Assembly (NCBI RefSeq): GCF_000313135.1
Contig: NW_004457313.1
Coordinates: 440,589 to 504,588 of the forward strand
DNA from: Acanthamoeba castellanii str. Neff
Lineage: Eukaryota; Discosea; Longamoebia; Acanthamoebidae
Reading direction: 5' to 3'
Length of the DNA stretch: 64,000 nucleotides
Shown: positions 47,364 to 59,070 of the stretch, piece after piece
Numbering within the stretch: position 1 is the stretch's first letter
Layout: each line of letters begins with the position of its first letter
Translations under genes and position numbers: made by a program
The notes under the pieces: model-generated
Seen by the model: the letters and a program-made list of their open reading frames with translations, nothing else
Database searches by the model: none
Told to the model about the DNA's origin: nothing

Positions 47364-48482
47364 CGTACCATGTTGAAGACGAAAGAGAGCGCCGGGACGC
47401 ATCGTCCCGGCGTGTAAGCTGAGGCCTGCTTGAACTCGGGCAGATGGGCGCAGGTCTCCAGAAAGCTGGTCATGGCCGGACCCATCATTTGTTTGACGGT
47501 CTGCAGAGTGCGAAAGAGCCGCAGGTACTTGAGGTTGAAGGTCATCCCGTGGTTGACGACCTGATCGGGTCATCACGAAGAACGAAGAACAAAGAAGAAG
47601 AGCGAAGAGATGGAGTGAGTGAGTGAGTGAGTGAGTGAGTGAGTGAGTGAGTGAGTGAGTGAGTGAATTATTGAATTAATGAATGAATCTGGGCTGCCGG
47701 AGTACCAGCATGAAATGGCAGACGTGGAACATGAAGAGCATGGCCTTCAAGTGGTGATACTCCTTCTTCGCCAATAGGAGATGAAAGTCCTGCAGTGTGT
47801 TGACACCAACGGTGAGACCCAGCATGCAAGGCAACAAACTGGTGGGTGAGGGCGGAGAGAAAGAGGTACGGAGTGGTTCATGTTTGGGTCGAGCCCCTCG
47901 ACCAGGTCGGCGAACACGTCGCTGTCGTGAATCGAGACCAGGTTGAGGTAGACCACGTTCTGTTCCGCGCTGTGGTACATCTCAATCCGACACTGCGCTC
48001 GCCGCGGTGCCGCGCCAGTCACACGAATCAGCGACCCGACACAAACACAACCAAGCAAGCACTCATGGCTCGCTGGGGCAGATCAAGCAGCGTACATGGC
48101 CCTCTTCGCTGTGGCCGCTGCCCGAGGTCTTGTCATCCAAGTCAAACGCCTGCCACAACGCGCAACGTTATGCACCGCACACAACTGCGCACGCACACGA
48201 CACCACTGCACACGCACACGGCACGACCGCACACGCAGGCGAATGAATGGTGGAGAGGCGTGCCTGGGGCAGGGCAGAGTCGGCGAGAATGCCCAGCAGG
48301 CGCGCTTTACCGTGGAGCGAGCCACCCAGGAGGCCCACGACGACGACGCGGTTGCCGCCCAGCCGCAGGGCGGCGAGTGTCTCCTTGCTGGGTTCCTTTC
48401 GGCCAGCGGGCACCGCCCCCGCCTTCTTACGGTTCTGTTTCAGCATGTCCGGCCGCGGGTAGATCGCGTGCGCCCTCTCCAT
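42687..48482 (-). CDS. SMG8: Nonsense-mediated decay factor SMG8
   Basis: Large minus-strand gene with about 18 exons, starting MERAHAIYPRPDMLKQNRKK at ATG 48482. The N-terminal G-fold-like strand GGNRVVVVGLLGGSLHGKA begins the SMG8 homology. Middle exons include VVNHGMTFNLKYLRLFRTLQ, LFTLDSQRLVHMIRAPEEDP and KALRYFYQNARGPAVETF; a long Asp-rich linker lies near 45200-45600. The C-terminal signature is GFEYECPAGHRFLALPSKA, then VPLYAPCTGASCCQKVAPAL and RLYFVTPNQPESILLRPRIQ, ending LVRDFLYVAVPQAYSPS. SMG8 binds SMG9 and restrains the kinase SMG1, which phosphorylates UPF1. Introns carry the longest CA/GT runs of the window. Several internal junctions were not checked base by base. Confidence 0.85.
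43137..43255 (+). repeat. GT-rich microsatellite in a SMG8 intron
   Basis: Runs of (GT)n interrupted by CATGTG and CGTGTG, lying between two SMG8 exons. The coding strand of the gene reads (CA)n. Confidence 0.9.
44650..44772 (+). repeat. GTGTGCG microsatellite in a SMG8 intron
   Basis: Repeated GTGTGTGC/GTGTCGTG units in the intron following the exon with LLGQQQQQ-rich sequence; on the gene strand the repeat reads CACACGCACACA. Confidence 0.85.
46540..46680 (+). repeat. Longest (CA)n microsatellite of the window
   Basis: AACACACAACACAC followed by nearly uninterrupted (CA)n to 46679, within a SMG8 intron. Length polymorphism is expected. Confidence 0.95.
47612..47666 (+). repeat. (GAGT)n tetranucleotide repeat in a SMG8 intron
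   Basis: About thirteen consecutive GAGT units. A separate (GA)n run lies at about 47340-47362 in the neighbouring intron. Confidence 0.9.
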
Positions 48483-48744
48483 CTCGCGTAAAGGGAAATG
48501 TGCCAATTATAATTTATAAATGCAATAATAATCTGTCTCTTGTCGCTCTAATTCATCAAAATATAATAATGATTTATATCTCGGTCATTTTTCTGGTATC
48601 CAATTCAAGGTCATTTTCTTTTTGTTTCTCTGTGTTGTCCTTTCTCAGTAATTTCTAAACTCCTTTTCTCCACAGTAAATAAATCATTTGCATAAATAAT
48701 TATTTTTTTTTGTTGGATCTTCAATCACAAGCAAGCGGAAGAAG

Positions 48745-50767
48745 ATGGAGAGCACTGCAGCAACCAACGTGGCACCGGTACCCGAGGCGGAGGGCAAGGT
48801 CGAGCAGAACATTACGCCGTGGGAGGTGGAGAGCGGCGAGAGCGGCATCGATTACAACAAGCTGATCGATCAATTCGGCTGCACGCCCATCGATGAGGCT
48901 CTCCTCCAGCGCATGGAGCGCGTCACCGGCAAGCCCGTCCACCCCTGGTTGAAGCGTGGCCTCTTCTTCTCACACCGGTACCAACCAATCCTCAATTATT
49001 TTTTGGTTTCCTTCCTACTCGCTGATTAATCGCTCTAAATAATTCAATCAATTTTCACGTCTTATATCTCTCTTCGTTTGAAGCAGCTGTAATTCAATTC
49101 ATTGATGAAATCACAATATGTTCCGTGTAGAGCGCTCAATGAGATCTTGGATGCCGCGGAGGCCAAACAGCCCTTCTACCTCTACACCGGTCGCGGCCCC
49201 TCGTCGGAGGCCCTCCATCTTGGCCACATGATCCCCTTCATGTTCACCAAGTACGCACCCACTCCACACCGCACACACCACACGACATTGTCACATTGCA
49301 CACGCGACGCTGTACCCAAGTACTGACGACTGAACGCGTGCAGGTACCTGCAGGACGCCTTCGACGTCCCGCTGGTGATCCAGATGACCGACGATGAGAA
49401 GTTCCTGTGGAAGGATCTCACCCTGGAGGAGGCCCACCGCCTCACCTACGAGAACGTCAAGGACATCATCGCCGTCGGCTTCGATCCCAGGAAGACCTTC
49501 ATCTTCTCCGATCTCGAATACGTCGGGTACTCTACTCACCCCGTTCTGTGTGTGTGCGGTGTGTGCGTGTGTGTGTGTGTGTGTGTGTCGCTCGCGTGTG
49601 TCGTGCGCTCACACGGGATTCATTCGCGGGTGTACAGACACATGTACCCGAACATCGTAAAGATCCAGAAGTGCGTGACGACGTCGCAGGTCAAGGCCAT
49701 CTTCGGCTTCACCGATTCGGACAACATCGGCAAGTACGCGTACCCGGCCGTCCAGGCCGCGCCCTCCTTCTCGAGCTCGTTCCCGCACATCTTCGGTCGC
49801 AACAGCAACGTCCGCTGTCTCATCCCCTGCGCCATCGATCAGGTACCACCATCCGCCCTTCACCATTTTTGCGTGCGGCCAGTGATGCGATTCGTGAAAT
49901 GACGTTGACAACACTCTTTACATTCATGAGAACACAACTACCAAAAACCACACAACATTATGACCTTTATTTTATGTATAAGCATATGTTGGTGGTGATG
50001 AGGCCTACTATTATATCGTTGTTTCTAAAGTGTATGTGTATTGTTGTGGAATGCCACACACTCACACACACACACACACCGGTTATGTGTGCGTACAGGA
50101 TCCGTTCTTCCGCATGACTAGGGACGTGGCGCCGCGCATCGGTTTCCTCAAGCCGGCCGTGATCCACTCCAAGTTCTTCCCGGCCCTGCAGGGACCCAAG
50201 ACGAAGATGAGCGCCAGCACCCCCGGCTCCGCCATCTTCATGACCGACAAGCCCGACGAGATCAAGAGAAAGGTTCGCCTCATCCTCGTCATCGTCGTTG
50301 TCGATGCGTTCTTCTTGACTGACCTCCGTTCGCGGTCATGTCGCGTCGTCGTCGCCGGTCTCTAGGTGGCCAAGTACGCCTTCTCGGGTGGCAGGGAGAC
50401 GGTGGAGGAGCACAGGAGGCTGGGCGGCAACTGCGACGTTGACGTTCCCTACCAGTACCTCTCCATCTTCTGCTTCGACGACTCGAAGCTCAACCGGATT
50501 CGCGAGGTTCGTTTCTCCGCACACACCACACGACACAACACATACACACGCACACAACACACGGGTCGCGTTGTCGCTGACGATCGTGGCCACGGTCCAC
50601 AACAGGAGTACTCGAGCGGCCGGATGCTCACGGGAGAGATCAAGAAGGAGCTGGTGGACGTGCTCACGCCCATCGTGCTCGAGCACCAGCGCGCCCGACT
50701 GGCCGTCACCGACGAAGTCGTCAAGACCTTCCTCACCCCTCGCCGCCTCGAGTTCGGCAAAAACTAG
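48745..50767 (+). CDS. WARS1: Tryptophan-tRNA ligase, cytosolic type
   Basis: Seven exons. It starts [20 protein letters not shown] and reaches the class I core at [14 protein letters not shown]. The HIGH-like motif is [19 protein letters not shown]; the KMSKS-like motif is KMSAS in [20 protein letters not shown]. Other family blocks: [66 protein letters not shown], and the anticodon-binding end [36 protein letters not shown]. Length of about 405 residues fits the cytosolic enzyme without the vertebrate WHEP extension. It charges tRNA-Trp for cytosolic translation. Confidence 0.96.
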
Positions 50768-50874
50768 GTCCCTTCCAACCACCATCACATCACTACGATC
50801 GCGAATACATAACTGGCCTTATCGGAGTTGGGTGAAGTGCTATCGACCTTCTATTATTTTTTTGTTTTAGGTGC

Positions 50875-52792
50875 TCAAACCACGTCTTCGATGTCGCCGA
50901 TGTTGGTGGAGGCTGGTGGTGCGCTTCGCCTTCGCCGCTTGGCCACCCTCTTGGTCGTGCCGCCTGCTGCCGTGTCGTCCTTCGCTTTGGCTCTTTTGCC
51001 CCGCCGGCTCCTTGTCGGCTCTTCGAAGTCTTCGTCGTCATCATCTACCTTTTTCTCTTGCTTGGCTTTCTTCTTCCCTTTCGTCTTGGCGGCTCCTGCT
51101 CCGCTTTTCTCCTTTCGACTTCGCTTGCTCTTCTTCCCCTTCTTCTTGTTGTCTACGACATCATCTTCGCTGTTGTCGGCCATCTCCTGCTCCTTCTTGA
51201 GCGTCTGACCGTAGCGGCAGTCGTCGCGCAGCACGCATTCGCCGCACTTGGGCGAGCGGGCCTTGCACACCTTCACAGCGACAAAGACGACGATGGTGAA
51301 TTAGCGATGGTCTTCGAGAGGCATTGGTGGTTCGCACGTACCTGCTTGCCGTGGCGAATGAGGAGCACGTGCATGTCGCGCTTGATCTCATCTGGCATCG
51401 TCGCATTCATGAACTCGTAGGTCTGCTCCCTGGTCGTCCCTCGCACAAATCCTGCAGCGCAGCAAAACCGACACAGCGACACACTACGTGAGCGATCAAT
51501 TGGTCTGAGGGAAAGAAGGTGAGAGCTAATACCGAGGCGGGTCGAGACGCGATGAACGTGCGTGTCGACGGGGAAGTCGGCGCGCTTCATGTTGAACATG
51601 AGCACGCACGAGGCGGTCTTGGGGCCGATGCCCTTGTACTTGGTGAGCGCATGCTTGACCTCCTCGGTGGGCATGTCCCTCAGGTGCTCCAGCGAGAGCT
51701 CGCCGTCCCTCTCCTCGTGCAGCTGGTTGAGCAGCCCTTGGATGATTCCGCCCTTTCGCCTGCAAACAAAAACAAGAGAATTCGAAAAAAATAAAGATTG
51801 GGTCGACAACGGCAGGATTTGAACCTGCGCGGGGAGACCCCAGTAGATTTCGAGTCTACCGCCTTAACCACTCGGCCACGTTGTCCTTACGGACTCATCT
51901 CCCCTCCGCAGTGGAAATGGTGGCCATTGCGTGTGCGATTGGTGTGCGGTTGGTGGATGACGTACTGTGCGAGGCCGCCTGTGCGGATGACGTCAGCCAG
52001 CTGCGATGGCTTTGCGGTGCGCACGCGCTCCCAATCCTCTGTTGGCCGGACGAACGAAAGAAAGATGGTAAGTGGGATCAACCACAGTGGAGCGGGTGTG
52101 GCCGGACAAGCACCCTTGTAGGCACGCTGGAGGTTGGCCCAGGCCGCGGAGGAGTTGCGGTCGGTGGTGTTCTGCGAGAGCACGGTGCTGATGAGACTAG
52201 CCAGGACCGTCTTCTGTCCCCCGCACACGTTGGTCTTCTTCTTCTCCTTCTCAATCCCCGTATGCATTGGTGCAGCTGACTTCTTCCCGCGCGTGTCGGC
52301 CTCGTCTCCAGCTTGGCCCGCAGCACCACCTTCGTCGTTTTCAGTCTTTATCTCTAGCTTGGGCCGCTTGCGTCGGTCGGGGTTGCGGCGCTGAGGTGTG
52401 GGTGGCTGCTCCACCTTCACCACCACCTCATCTTCTTCTTCTTCTTTAGACATCTCCTCGACTTTATCCATTTCTTCCTCCTCTCTCTCCAGCTCCTTCT
52501 CTTCCTCTTCCTCACTCATCTGATCATCCTCATCTTGCCCCTCCTTCTTCATCTCCATCTTCATCGTCATCTTGTTCTTCTCATCTTTCACGAGCAGCCA
52601 GGTGCCGGGGTAGTGCTGGGCCAGCTTCCGGTGCACCTCCCGGTAGAACGCCTTGAGCTCATCGTCCGTGCGGCCGCCCGCGATCGCATGCACGATCTGC
52701 TGGGGCTTCGCCTCCACCTCAATCTTGATCTCATCGCCCTCAAGTGTAGCTGCCTCCTGCACTGGCGTGGTTGCATCTTCATTGCGAATCAT
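50875..52792 (-). CDS. NTH1: Endonuclease III homologue (NTH1-type DNA glycosylase/AP lyase)
   Basis: Start taken at ATG 52792 (MIRNEDATTPVQEA). The frame stays open upstream without a clear ATG, so the true start may lie in another exon. An acidic/Glu-rich N-terminal region is followed by the HhH-GPD core: ASLISTVLSQNTTDRNS, DWERVRTAKPSQLADVIRTG, RKGGIIQGLLNQLHEE, YKGIGPKTASCVLM (catalytic Lys) and FPVDTHVHRVSTRLG (catalytic Asp). The 4Fe-4S loop is VCKARSPKCGECVLRDDC (C-x6-C-x2-C-x5-C). The C-terminal tail is Lys/Arg-rich and probably nuclear. The enzyme removes oxidised pyrimidines in base-excision repair. The intron 51965..51760 contains a tRNA gene on the same strand. Confidence 0.93.
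51804..51885 (-). tRNA. tRNA-Ser (anticodon CGA), intronless, nested in an NTH1 intron
   Basis: The minus strand folds as a cloverleaf of 82 nt. Acceptor stem GACAACG pairs with CGTTGTC, with discriminator G. The A-box reads TGGCCGAGTGG. The anticodon stem GTAGA/TCTAC closes the loop CTCGAAA (anticodon CGA). A long variable arm TGGGGTCTCCCCG is typical of serine tRNAs. The B-box is GGTTCAAATCC. A T-run follows within 15 bp and can end Pol III transcription. No CCA is encoded, as expected. Confidence 0.96.
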
Positions 52793-53436
52793 GATGCGAA
52801 TGTGAATGGGGATGCGTGCAGCAGGCGAGAAGCTGTTTGGTCGGGCGCTGCCAAGGTACTGCAGACCGGTCGACCGGTTTGCAGAGATGACGTGTACGAG
52901 CGCGCAAGAAGGAGTTGAGGTTGCCAACAGGCTCTGCGCATACGAGAGTAAAGAATAAAGAATCGCCCACTGCCAAACTCAATTTTTATTCCCTCATGAT
53001 TTGATTTCTAGCGCAGGGTGTTCGTCATCTTGTGTTCCAGGAAAAAAAGAATGAAGGGAAATGAAAGGAAGTGAAATTGAACAAAGACAGGCCAGATGGG
53101 GCACAGAGGTTTGTATTTTGAAGGCCAACTTCTCCAAAGGATGCACCTCAGGGGTTATGGAAAACATGAGTGGTGTAAGGAAACTGGTAACACAAGTACA
53201 AGCTGCTTTTTAGGGTCGTGGATCCATCTCAGCGCAACAGTGTACCATTGGCCACAACAACTTCTCACAGTTATGTATGAAAGTTCAGCGTGGTGCACCA
53301 CTGCCTGCCCTCAGTATTTTTGACTTGACTCGGAGGCGAAGTGCCGCTCCGGAGGTACGGAAGGAAAGAGAAAAAGAACGCGAGCAAATCTTTGCGGAGA
53401 TCAACTCCATTCACTCATTAACGAAGAGCGGCAGCC
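52793..53436. other. Gap with a short CpG-free segment
   Basis: The left part is the 5' flank (and possibly an unseen first exon) of NTH1. From about 53030 to 53210 there is no CpG at all, resembling the depleted islands at 13.6 and 62 kb. The small plus frame 53096..53323 lies in it but shows no recognisable motif, so I do not call it a gene. Confidence 0.5.
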
Positions 53437-56400
53437 ATGCGTTCCAGCCGTGAGACAGCTCCGATCCTGAAGACAGGTTCGTCTCTCTATTTTGAACTCT
53501 ATTCCGACCTTCAAATCAGTTTTTTTTGTACCAATTGACCTTTCAAATCACATTCAACCAGGCGAGTTGAGCAAGAAGGGGATGTGGGGACGATGGAAGG
53601 ATCGCTACTTCGTCCTGCAGCCGCCCCTCCTGCTCGAGTACCACTCCGCCAAGGTTCGGTCTTTCCTGTGGCCCAAATAACCAAAATAGAAAACTCGTGT
53701 CCCCGGTAACCTTCTGGCGGCGTCAAAGTGCTGACCACGCACGCACACGCACACGCGCGCCACCTATGCAGCACGCCAAGGCAGGGAAGGTGGCGCACTC
53801 GCTGACCCTGTCCGAGATCACGATCTGCAAGGCCGAGGGCATCAATGGCCAGTCCTTCTCTTTCGCGCTCAGGTACAGCACAACATGCATTTGCTTACGG
53901 CAATCACATCATAACCTCCATTCCTGATCATATGATCTGGATCTGGTGTGTGGTGTGTGTGTGTCGTGCGTGTCGTGCGTGTGTCGTGTGTGTGTGGTGT
54001 GTGTGTCGTGTGCGGGCCTGGCCTCGTGTACGTATCATGCAGGCGCAAGAGCAAGGAATCGTTTTTCCTGGCGTCAGATAAGGAGCAAGAGATGGTGGAG
54101 TGGATCCGATTGATGGCCGTACGCCCTGCCTTCACCACTCCCACGCCGCGTGGCGCCGGTGGAGTTTGCACTGACCCGTTCAGGCGACTGATTTTGGCAG
54201 CCGCACGTGATGAGCGTGAACGACGAGTGGGCGGTGGACGACGAGGGCCTCGAGAAGGAGGTCGAGGCGGTCTGCGTGACCAATGAGAACGGGTACTTCC
54301 TCGCGGCCAACGAGATCTTCTGCGCCATGACGGGCTTCACCAAGGAGGAGCTGCTCGGCAAGCCCTGCACGCTCATCATGCCGGCCTCCATCGCCTCCAA
54401 GCACGAGAGCTACATGTCCAACTACCTAAAGACCGGCATCAAGCGACTCATCGGTACCCTCATCACTCCATTTAATAATAATAATAAATCACTTTTATTT
54501 TGTTAATTATGATAATAATTAATAATTCCCTCAGGCAAGCCCAGGCGGCTGGCCGTGAAGCGAAAGAATGACTCGCTGTTCCTGTGCGAGCTGTCTTTGG
54601 GCGAGGTCATCGACCAACAAAAATCGCTCCGACGGTACAAGACATGTGTGGCGTGTGTGGCATGCGTGTATGCATGCATGCATGCGTGTCGTGTGTGTCG
54701 TGTGCGGTGGCGTATGCGGGTTTGTGCTCATTATGTCGCGTGTGGTTAAAGGTATGTGGTGCATTTGCGCCCGATCATCGTCTCGGAGAAGCTGGGCAAC
54801 AGTACGGAGGAGGACACGACCGAAACCATGGACGACCTGTCCGACATGAGCGAGTCCACTGAGTCCACGGCGCTGGAGGACAGCGGCAAGCTGGCGCGCA
54901 TCAAGGAAAAGCGTCGGGAGGCCGTGAGCCTTCCGCTGGACATGAAACAGCCGACCGACGCCTCCAAGGGCTTCGGCTCCGACTCACACAGGCGAACGCT
55001 CAGCATCGAGAAATTCAAGGTAAACACACGACACACACAACACGCATGGCACAACACACAGGGTGAACGTTGCCTAATCGTTGGTTATTGTTGTTTGTGG
55101 ACGAACAGAAAAAGAGCAAGTCGGCGCGCACCTCGCGAGACACGTCGCGGGACACGTCGCGCGAGGCCTCCAGCGAGAGCGAGGGCGAGGACGGGGGCGG
55201 CCACGTGTTTGGCCGCAAGAGCTTCTCGGGCCTGGGCGTCATCGCCGAGGAGCAGGACGCCGACGGGGCCACGCCGCACAGCGAGACGCCCCGCGGCCGG
55301 CGCTCCGGTTTCTGCAGCGGGACCAACAGCCACGAGATGAACGCGACGTCGGCGGCGGTACCCTACCACCCGCTCATCGACAAGGTGGGCAAGGTGTTCG
55401 ACGACCGGGTGGCGGCGTTCAAGCAGTCCCTCAAGCGCAGCCTCCAGGAGGAGATGACCACCGTGCTCGCGCGAGTGGACCTGCTCGACGCCGAGCTCAC
55501 CGAGACCAAGCGACGCGCCGAGCTCAACCGAGTGCATACAAACACCCAGTCATTCCTTGCATCCCTTTGTTGGCTGACTTGATACTTGTGGCTGGTCCTG
55601 TGGTGTGGACCGCTCCAGCTACAACGGAATGCAGCGCTAGCGATGGTGCTCGATCCGGAGAACAAGATCATGAAGAAGATCAAGAGGGCGGTCACGGCCG
55701 AGGTCAAGAGCACAGGTAAACGAATTTTTCTAGACATATAAATAAGTACATATTTCTATTCTAGGTTTATATTGTTAATTTATTCTATAATTGATTAAAG
55801 ACTTTAAAACAAAATAAACAGATGACGAGAAGCTGCTCTTCCGGATGGACTCGAAGGCCACGAAGAAGGTGATCTCCTTCATGACGGCTGTGGGACTCGA
55901 GTACTTGGAGAAGGCCCTGGGCACCATCATCCGCAAGATCTGCGAAGGTACTCGCGCCGCTCTCACTCAACCAAACCCCACATTCTCATCGCGACACGCA
56001 TTCTCATGACATGACACGACACACGGCACCCCCCGACCAGATCAACTGCTGAGCTATGAAGTCAACAACCGATTACTCGACCCCACCGACGACCGACAGC
56101 AGAACCGCGACCAGCTGCGGTGCATCAGCGAGATGTTCGCCACCGCCCTGGTCAGCTCTGTGGACGCCGTTCCTCCGTACGCCCCCCTTTTATATATATT
56201 TATAGTTATTATTAATTGAATTTCTTTTCAATTTGGAATTTTATCTTTAATTAATTAAATGATTTTATTTATTTATTTATAATAGGGAATTTTGTGAGCT
56301 GTTCAAGCACGTCAAGAAGGAGTCGGAGACGAAGTGGACCGGCAAGGTGGCCTACTACCAGCCCATCGGTGGCCTTTTCTTCCTCCGCTTCATCAACGCC

Positions 56401-56784
56401 GCCGTCGTCTCCCCTTCGTTCTTCGGGCTCGTCCAAGGTACTACCCCCCCCTCTGCTTTTCGATGCCTCCGCCGCGGAAAGGCACTCAACGCTCAGCTGT
56501 TGTTGTTGTTTGTGCCAGGCGAGATCGGGTTCAGGCCGCAGAGAGGTCTGATCCTGGTGTCCAAGCTGCTGCAGTACGTGGTCAACGGTCTCACCTTCGA
56601 ACCCGGCCACGAGCTCTACGACTTCAACGACTTTGTAGTGGCCCAGGTAACCTCTTCTTCTCCTCCTCCCTGTTCTGCTTTTTTCCTGGCCTTCTCTACA
56701 CAGACTGATTCACTTCTTTCTTTCTTTTGCATTCAGATGCCTGCATTTGAGGCCTTCATTGACAACATCCTGGCCAGGCAATGA
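53437..56784 (+). CDS. PH, PAS and RasGAP domain protein
   Basis: About 14 exons. Exon 1 MRSSRETAPILKT splices in phase 1 into a PH domain (GELSKKGMWGRWKDRYFVLQ, LTLSEITICKAEGIN, SKESFFLASDKEQEMVEWIR). A PAS domain follows (EKEVEAVCVTNENGYFLAAN, AMTGFTKEELLGKPCTLIMP, LAVKRKNDSLFLCELSLGEV). A Ser-rich linker and coiled coil (QSLKRSLQEEMTTVLARVDL) lead to a RasGAP domain: arginine finger KLLFRMDSKATKKVISFM, YLEKALGTIIRKICE, DQLLSYEVNN, and the FLR block GGLFFLRFINAAVVSPSFFG. Both essential arginines are present, so GTPase activation on Ras-like proteins is likely. The PAS part points to a sensed input. The end is MPAFEAFIDNILARQ. Confidence 0.9.
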
Positions 56785-56982
56785 GATGCACACTTTGTAG
56801 AGGGATGGTTACCAGCAAAAAGTACATTAGGCGCTTGAAATAAGACAGTGGACTACTCGTGTAAAAGTACATCAGGTGCTCTAGAGAAGAAGGTGAAGGA
56901 GAAGAAGAAGAACGTAGATGATGATAGATGGCATTGACTGTGCTCAGGGGCTCTTGTGAGAGTGATGATGGTGACGCTGACC

Positions 56983-57460
56983 CTAGACGCTGCCGCCGAA
57001 GCCGCCGAGGGCGTCGAGTGCGTCCCGGAGGAGGATGGACTTGACGGCCTGCCACACGACCTCGACGTTGGTGGTGTCGGTGGCCTGCGTGACGTGGACG
57101 TAGACCTCGCCCTCCCGCTCCTCCCCCGCCTTCAGGAACTTCTGCTCGAGGAACTTGATGCCCGCCTTGTAGTTCTTCCCGCCTGCACCACCCAACAACT
57201 CTCTCTTTAGCTTCGACCAAATTCTGTTGCGTTCGTGTCGTGTGCGTGCCGTGTGCGTGTCGTGTCATTGCGCGTGTTGTGTGTCGTGTCGTGTCGACGC
57301 ACCCTTGTATTCGGGGAAACACGTGGCGAGGTCGACCTCTTGGATCTTCTTCTCGAAGAGATCCTTCTTGTTGAGGAACAAGATGATGGGCACGTGCCTC
57401 ATGGCCCTGTGCTTGGCGATCTGCAATTAAATAAAACACGAAGCATTGTTATCGTCCATT

Positions 57461-57497
<37 letters not shown>

Positions 57498-59070
57498 GTA
57501 ATAACAATGGTAAGCGAGTGGGCGTGTGCGTACGGTCTTGAACAGCTCGAACGAGTCGATCATGCGGTTGGTTGCGCCGTCCTCCTCGAGCACGAGATCG
57601 TAGTCGCTCGATGACACGCAGTAGATGATCGCCGTCACGTCGGAGAAGAGGGGCAACCACTTGCTCCTGCACTCAGTGCATCATAAGGTGAGCTCGGTGT
57701 GTGCGGTGGTGACGTGTGCGGTGGTGACGTGTGCGGTGGTGCGTGCGTGCGGCGCTGTTGGACGTAAGAAAGAAGAAAGCGAACCTTTCGCCCTTCTGGC
57801 CGCCGACGTCGATGATGTTGAAGTTGACCCCGGCGTGCTCGAACGTAGTCTCGGAAACGGCGGTCGTGCGGAGGCGCGCCAGAAGGATGTCCACGTTGTT
57901 GGGCTCATACCGGCTCGACACGATCTCGTCCAGCTTCTTCAAATAGCTGTTTAATGTGTGCGTGTTGTGTGTTGTGTGTGTGTGTCGTATGCGATGAAAG
58001 GTTCAGTTGCGATTCACACGCGACCGCGCGTAGAGAGTGCACGTACTAGGGAATGGAGTCGAGGACGGCGAGCTCCTTGGCCTGTTTGATGATACTGTCC
58101 GTGGCCGCATCGTTCCAGATCTCTTGAATTTCTGCAGCCAGCGACTCGTCGATCGCATACGTCTACACCGCACACACGCGCGCGCGCGGTTCAAGTTAGT
58201 TATTATTATTATTATTTTATTTTTGGTTGGCCGAACCTTGACGTGCATGTTGGCGACCTCGATTTCCTCCATCGCCACGCTCTTCTTGACCCGGTAGGCG
58301 TCGTACAGTTTGTGTCCGAGAGCCTGTTCGACAACACGTGTTAACACAACACACACAACGCACGACACACGCAACACACACAACGCACAACACACGCAAC
58401 GCACATGAGACATGCAGCCGTACATCGACATTGGAGTCGGAGAAGTTGAAGGAGTGTTGGTGAGCGGCGTGGATGAGGTCGAGAGTGGAGTCGATGATGT
58501 TGGTGTGGATGATGGCCTTGTAGTTCTGCTTCTCCCGCTCGGAGAACCCGAACATGTGCAGGATCTTCATCTGCTTACAGAAGGTGGACTTGCCCGACTG
58601 GTGGTTCACAACACAGAACGCGCGTTCGACCATCGCACATACACCACCGCACACGCCAAACAACACGATCGGGTCAGTGAGCTCGGGCCAAAAGGCTTTC
58701 GGTTCAAATAGGAAAAGAATTGGCCAATGGAACGAATGAAACGAGATAACCAAAAAAAAACAAAAAACAAACAATAAATAATACAACAAAATAAATAATA
58801 TAACAAAATAAATACGCGAGCCGTCGATTCGATTGTATTTATTTATCTTATTATTTTAGTTTGATTAACTGGAGTTGGATTATCACTTGTAAAGGGAGGA
58901 GAAGAAAGAATATAATTTAACGCCGAGTTTGGGTGAAAGGAGGGACAAACCTGGCCCGATCCGAGCATGAGGAGGGTGGTCTGCTTGGCCATCTTCTTCT
59001 TTTCGTTCCGGAGCATCTTGTCGATGTCCTGCGACCGCTTCTTCTGCTCCTTCGCCGACAGCGCCTCCAT
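56983..59070 (-). CDS. Heterotrimeric G protein alpha subunit
   Basis: Eight exons from ATG 59070 ([18 protein letters not shown]) to the stop at 56983. G1 spans intron 1: LLMLGSGQ joined to [16 protein letters not shown]. The helical domain includes [18 protein letters not shown]. Switch I is [15 protein letters not shown] (catalytic Arg kept), switch [16 protein letters not shown] (catalytic Gln kept), G4 [17 protein letters not shown] and G5 [15 protein letters not shown]. No Gly2 is present, so no N-myristoylation. The C-terminus GGFGGSV lacks the Cys of Gi-type subunits. The P-loop has Gln where nearly all G-alpha proteins have Glu (GxGESGKS), a position that contacts the switch I Arg. 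The protein couples receptors to effectors at the plasma membrane. Confidence 0.94.
57462..57494. repeat. (TAA)n microsatellite in a G-alpha intron
   Basis: About eleven AAT/TAA units without interruption between the NKKD exon and the preceding exon. Confidence 0.95.

Noticed and set aside
51798..52121. Plus-strand protein across the tRNA
   Set aside because: It reads through the tRNA and antisense to NTH1 exons; no support.
53096..53323. Small plus-strand gene in the CpG-free island
   Set aside because: 75 codons, no motif, no splice partner and compositional bias that alone lengthens open frames.
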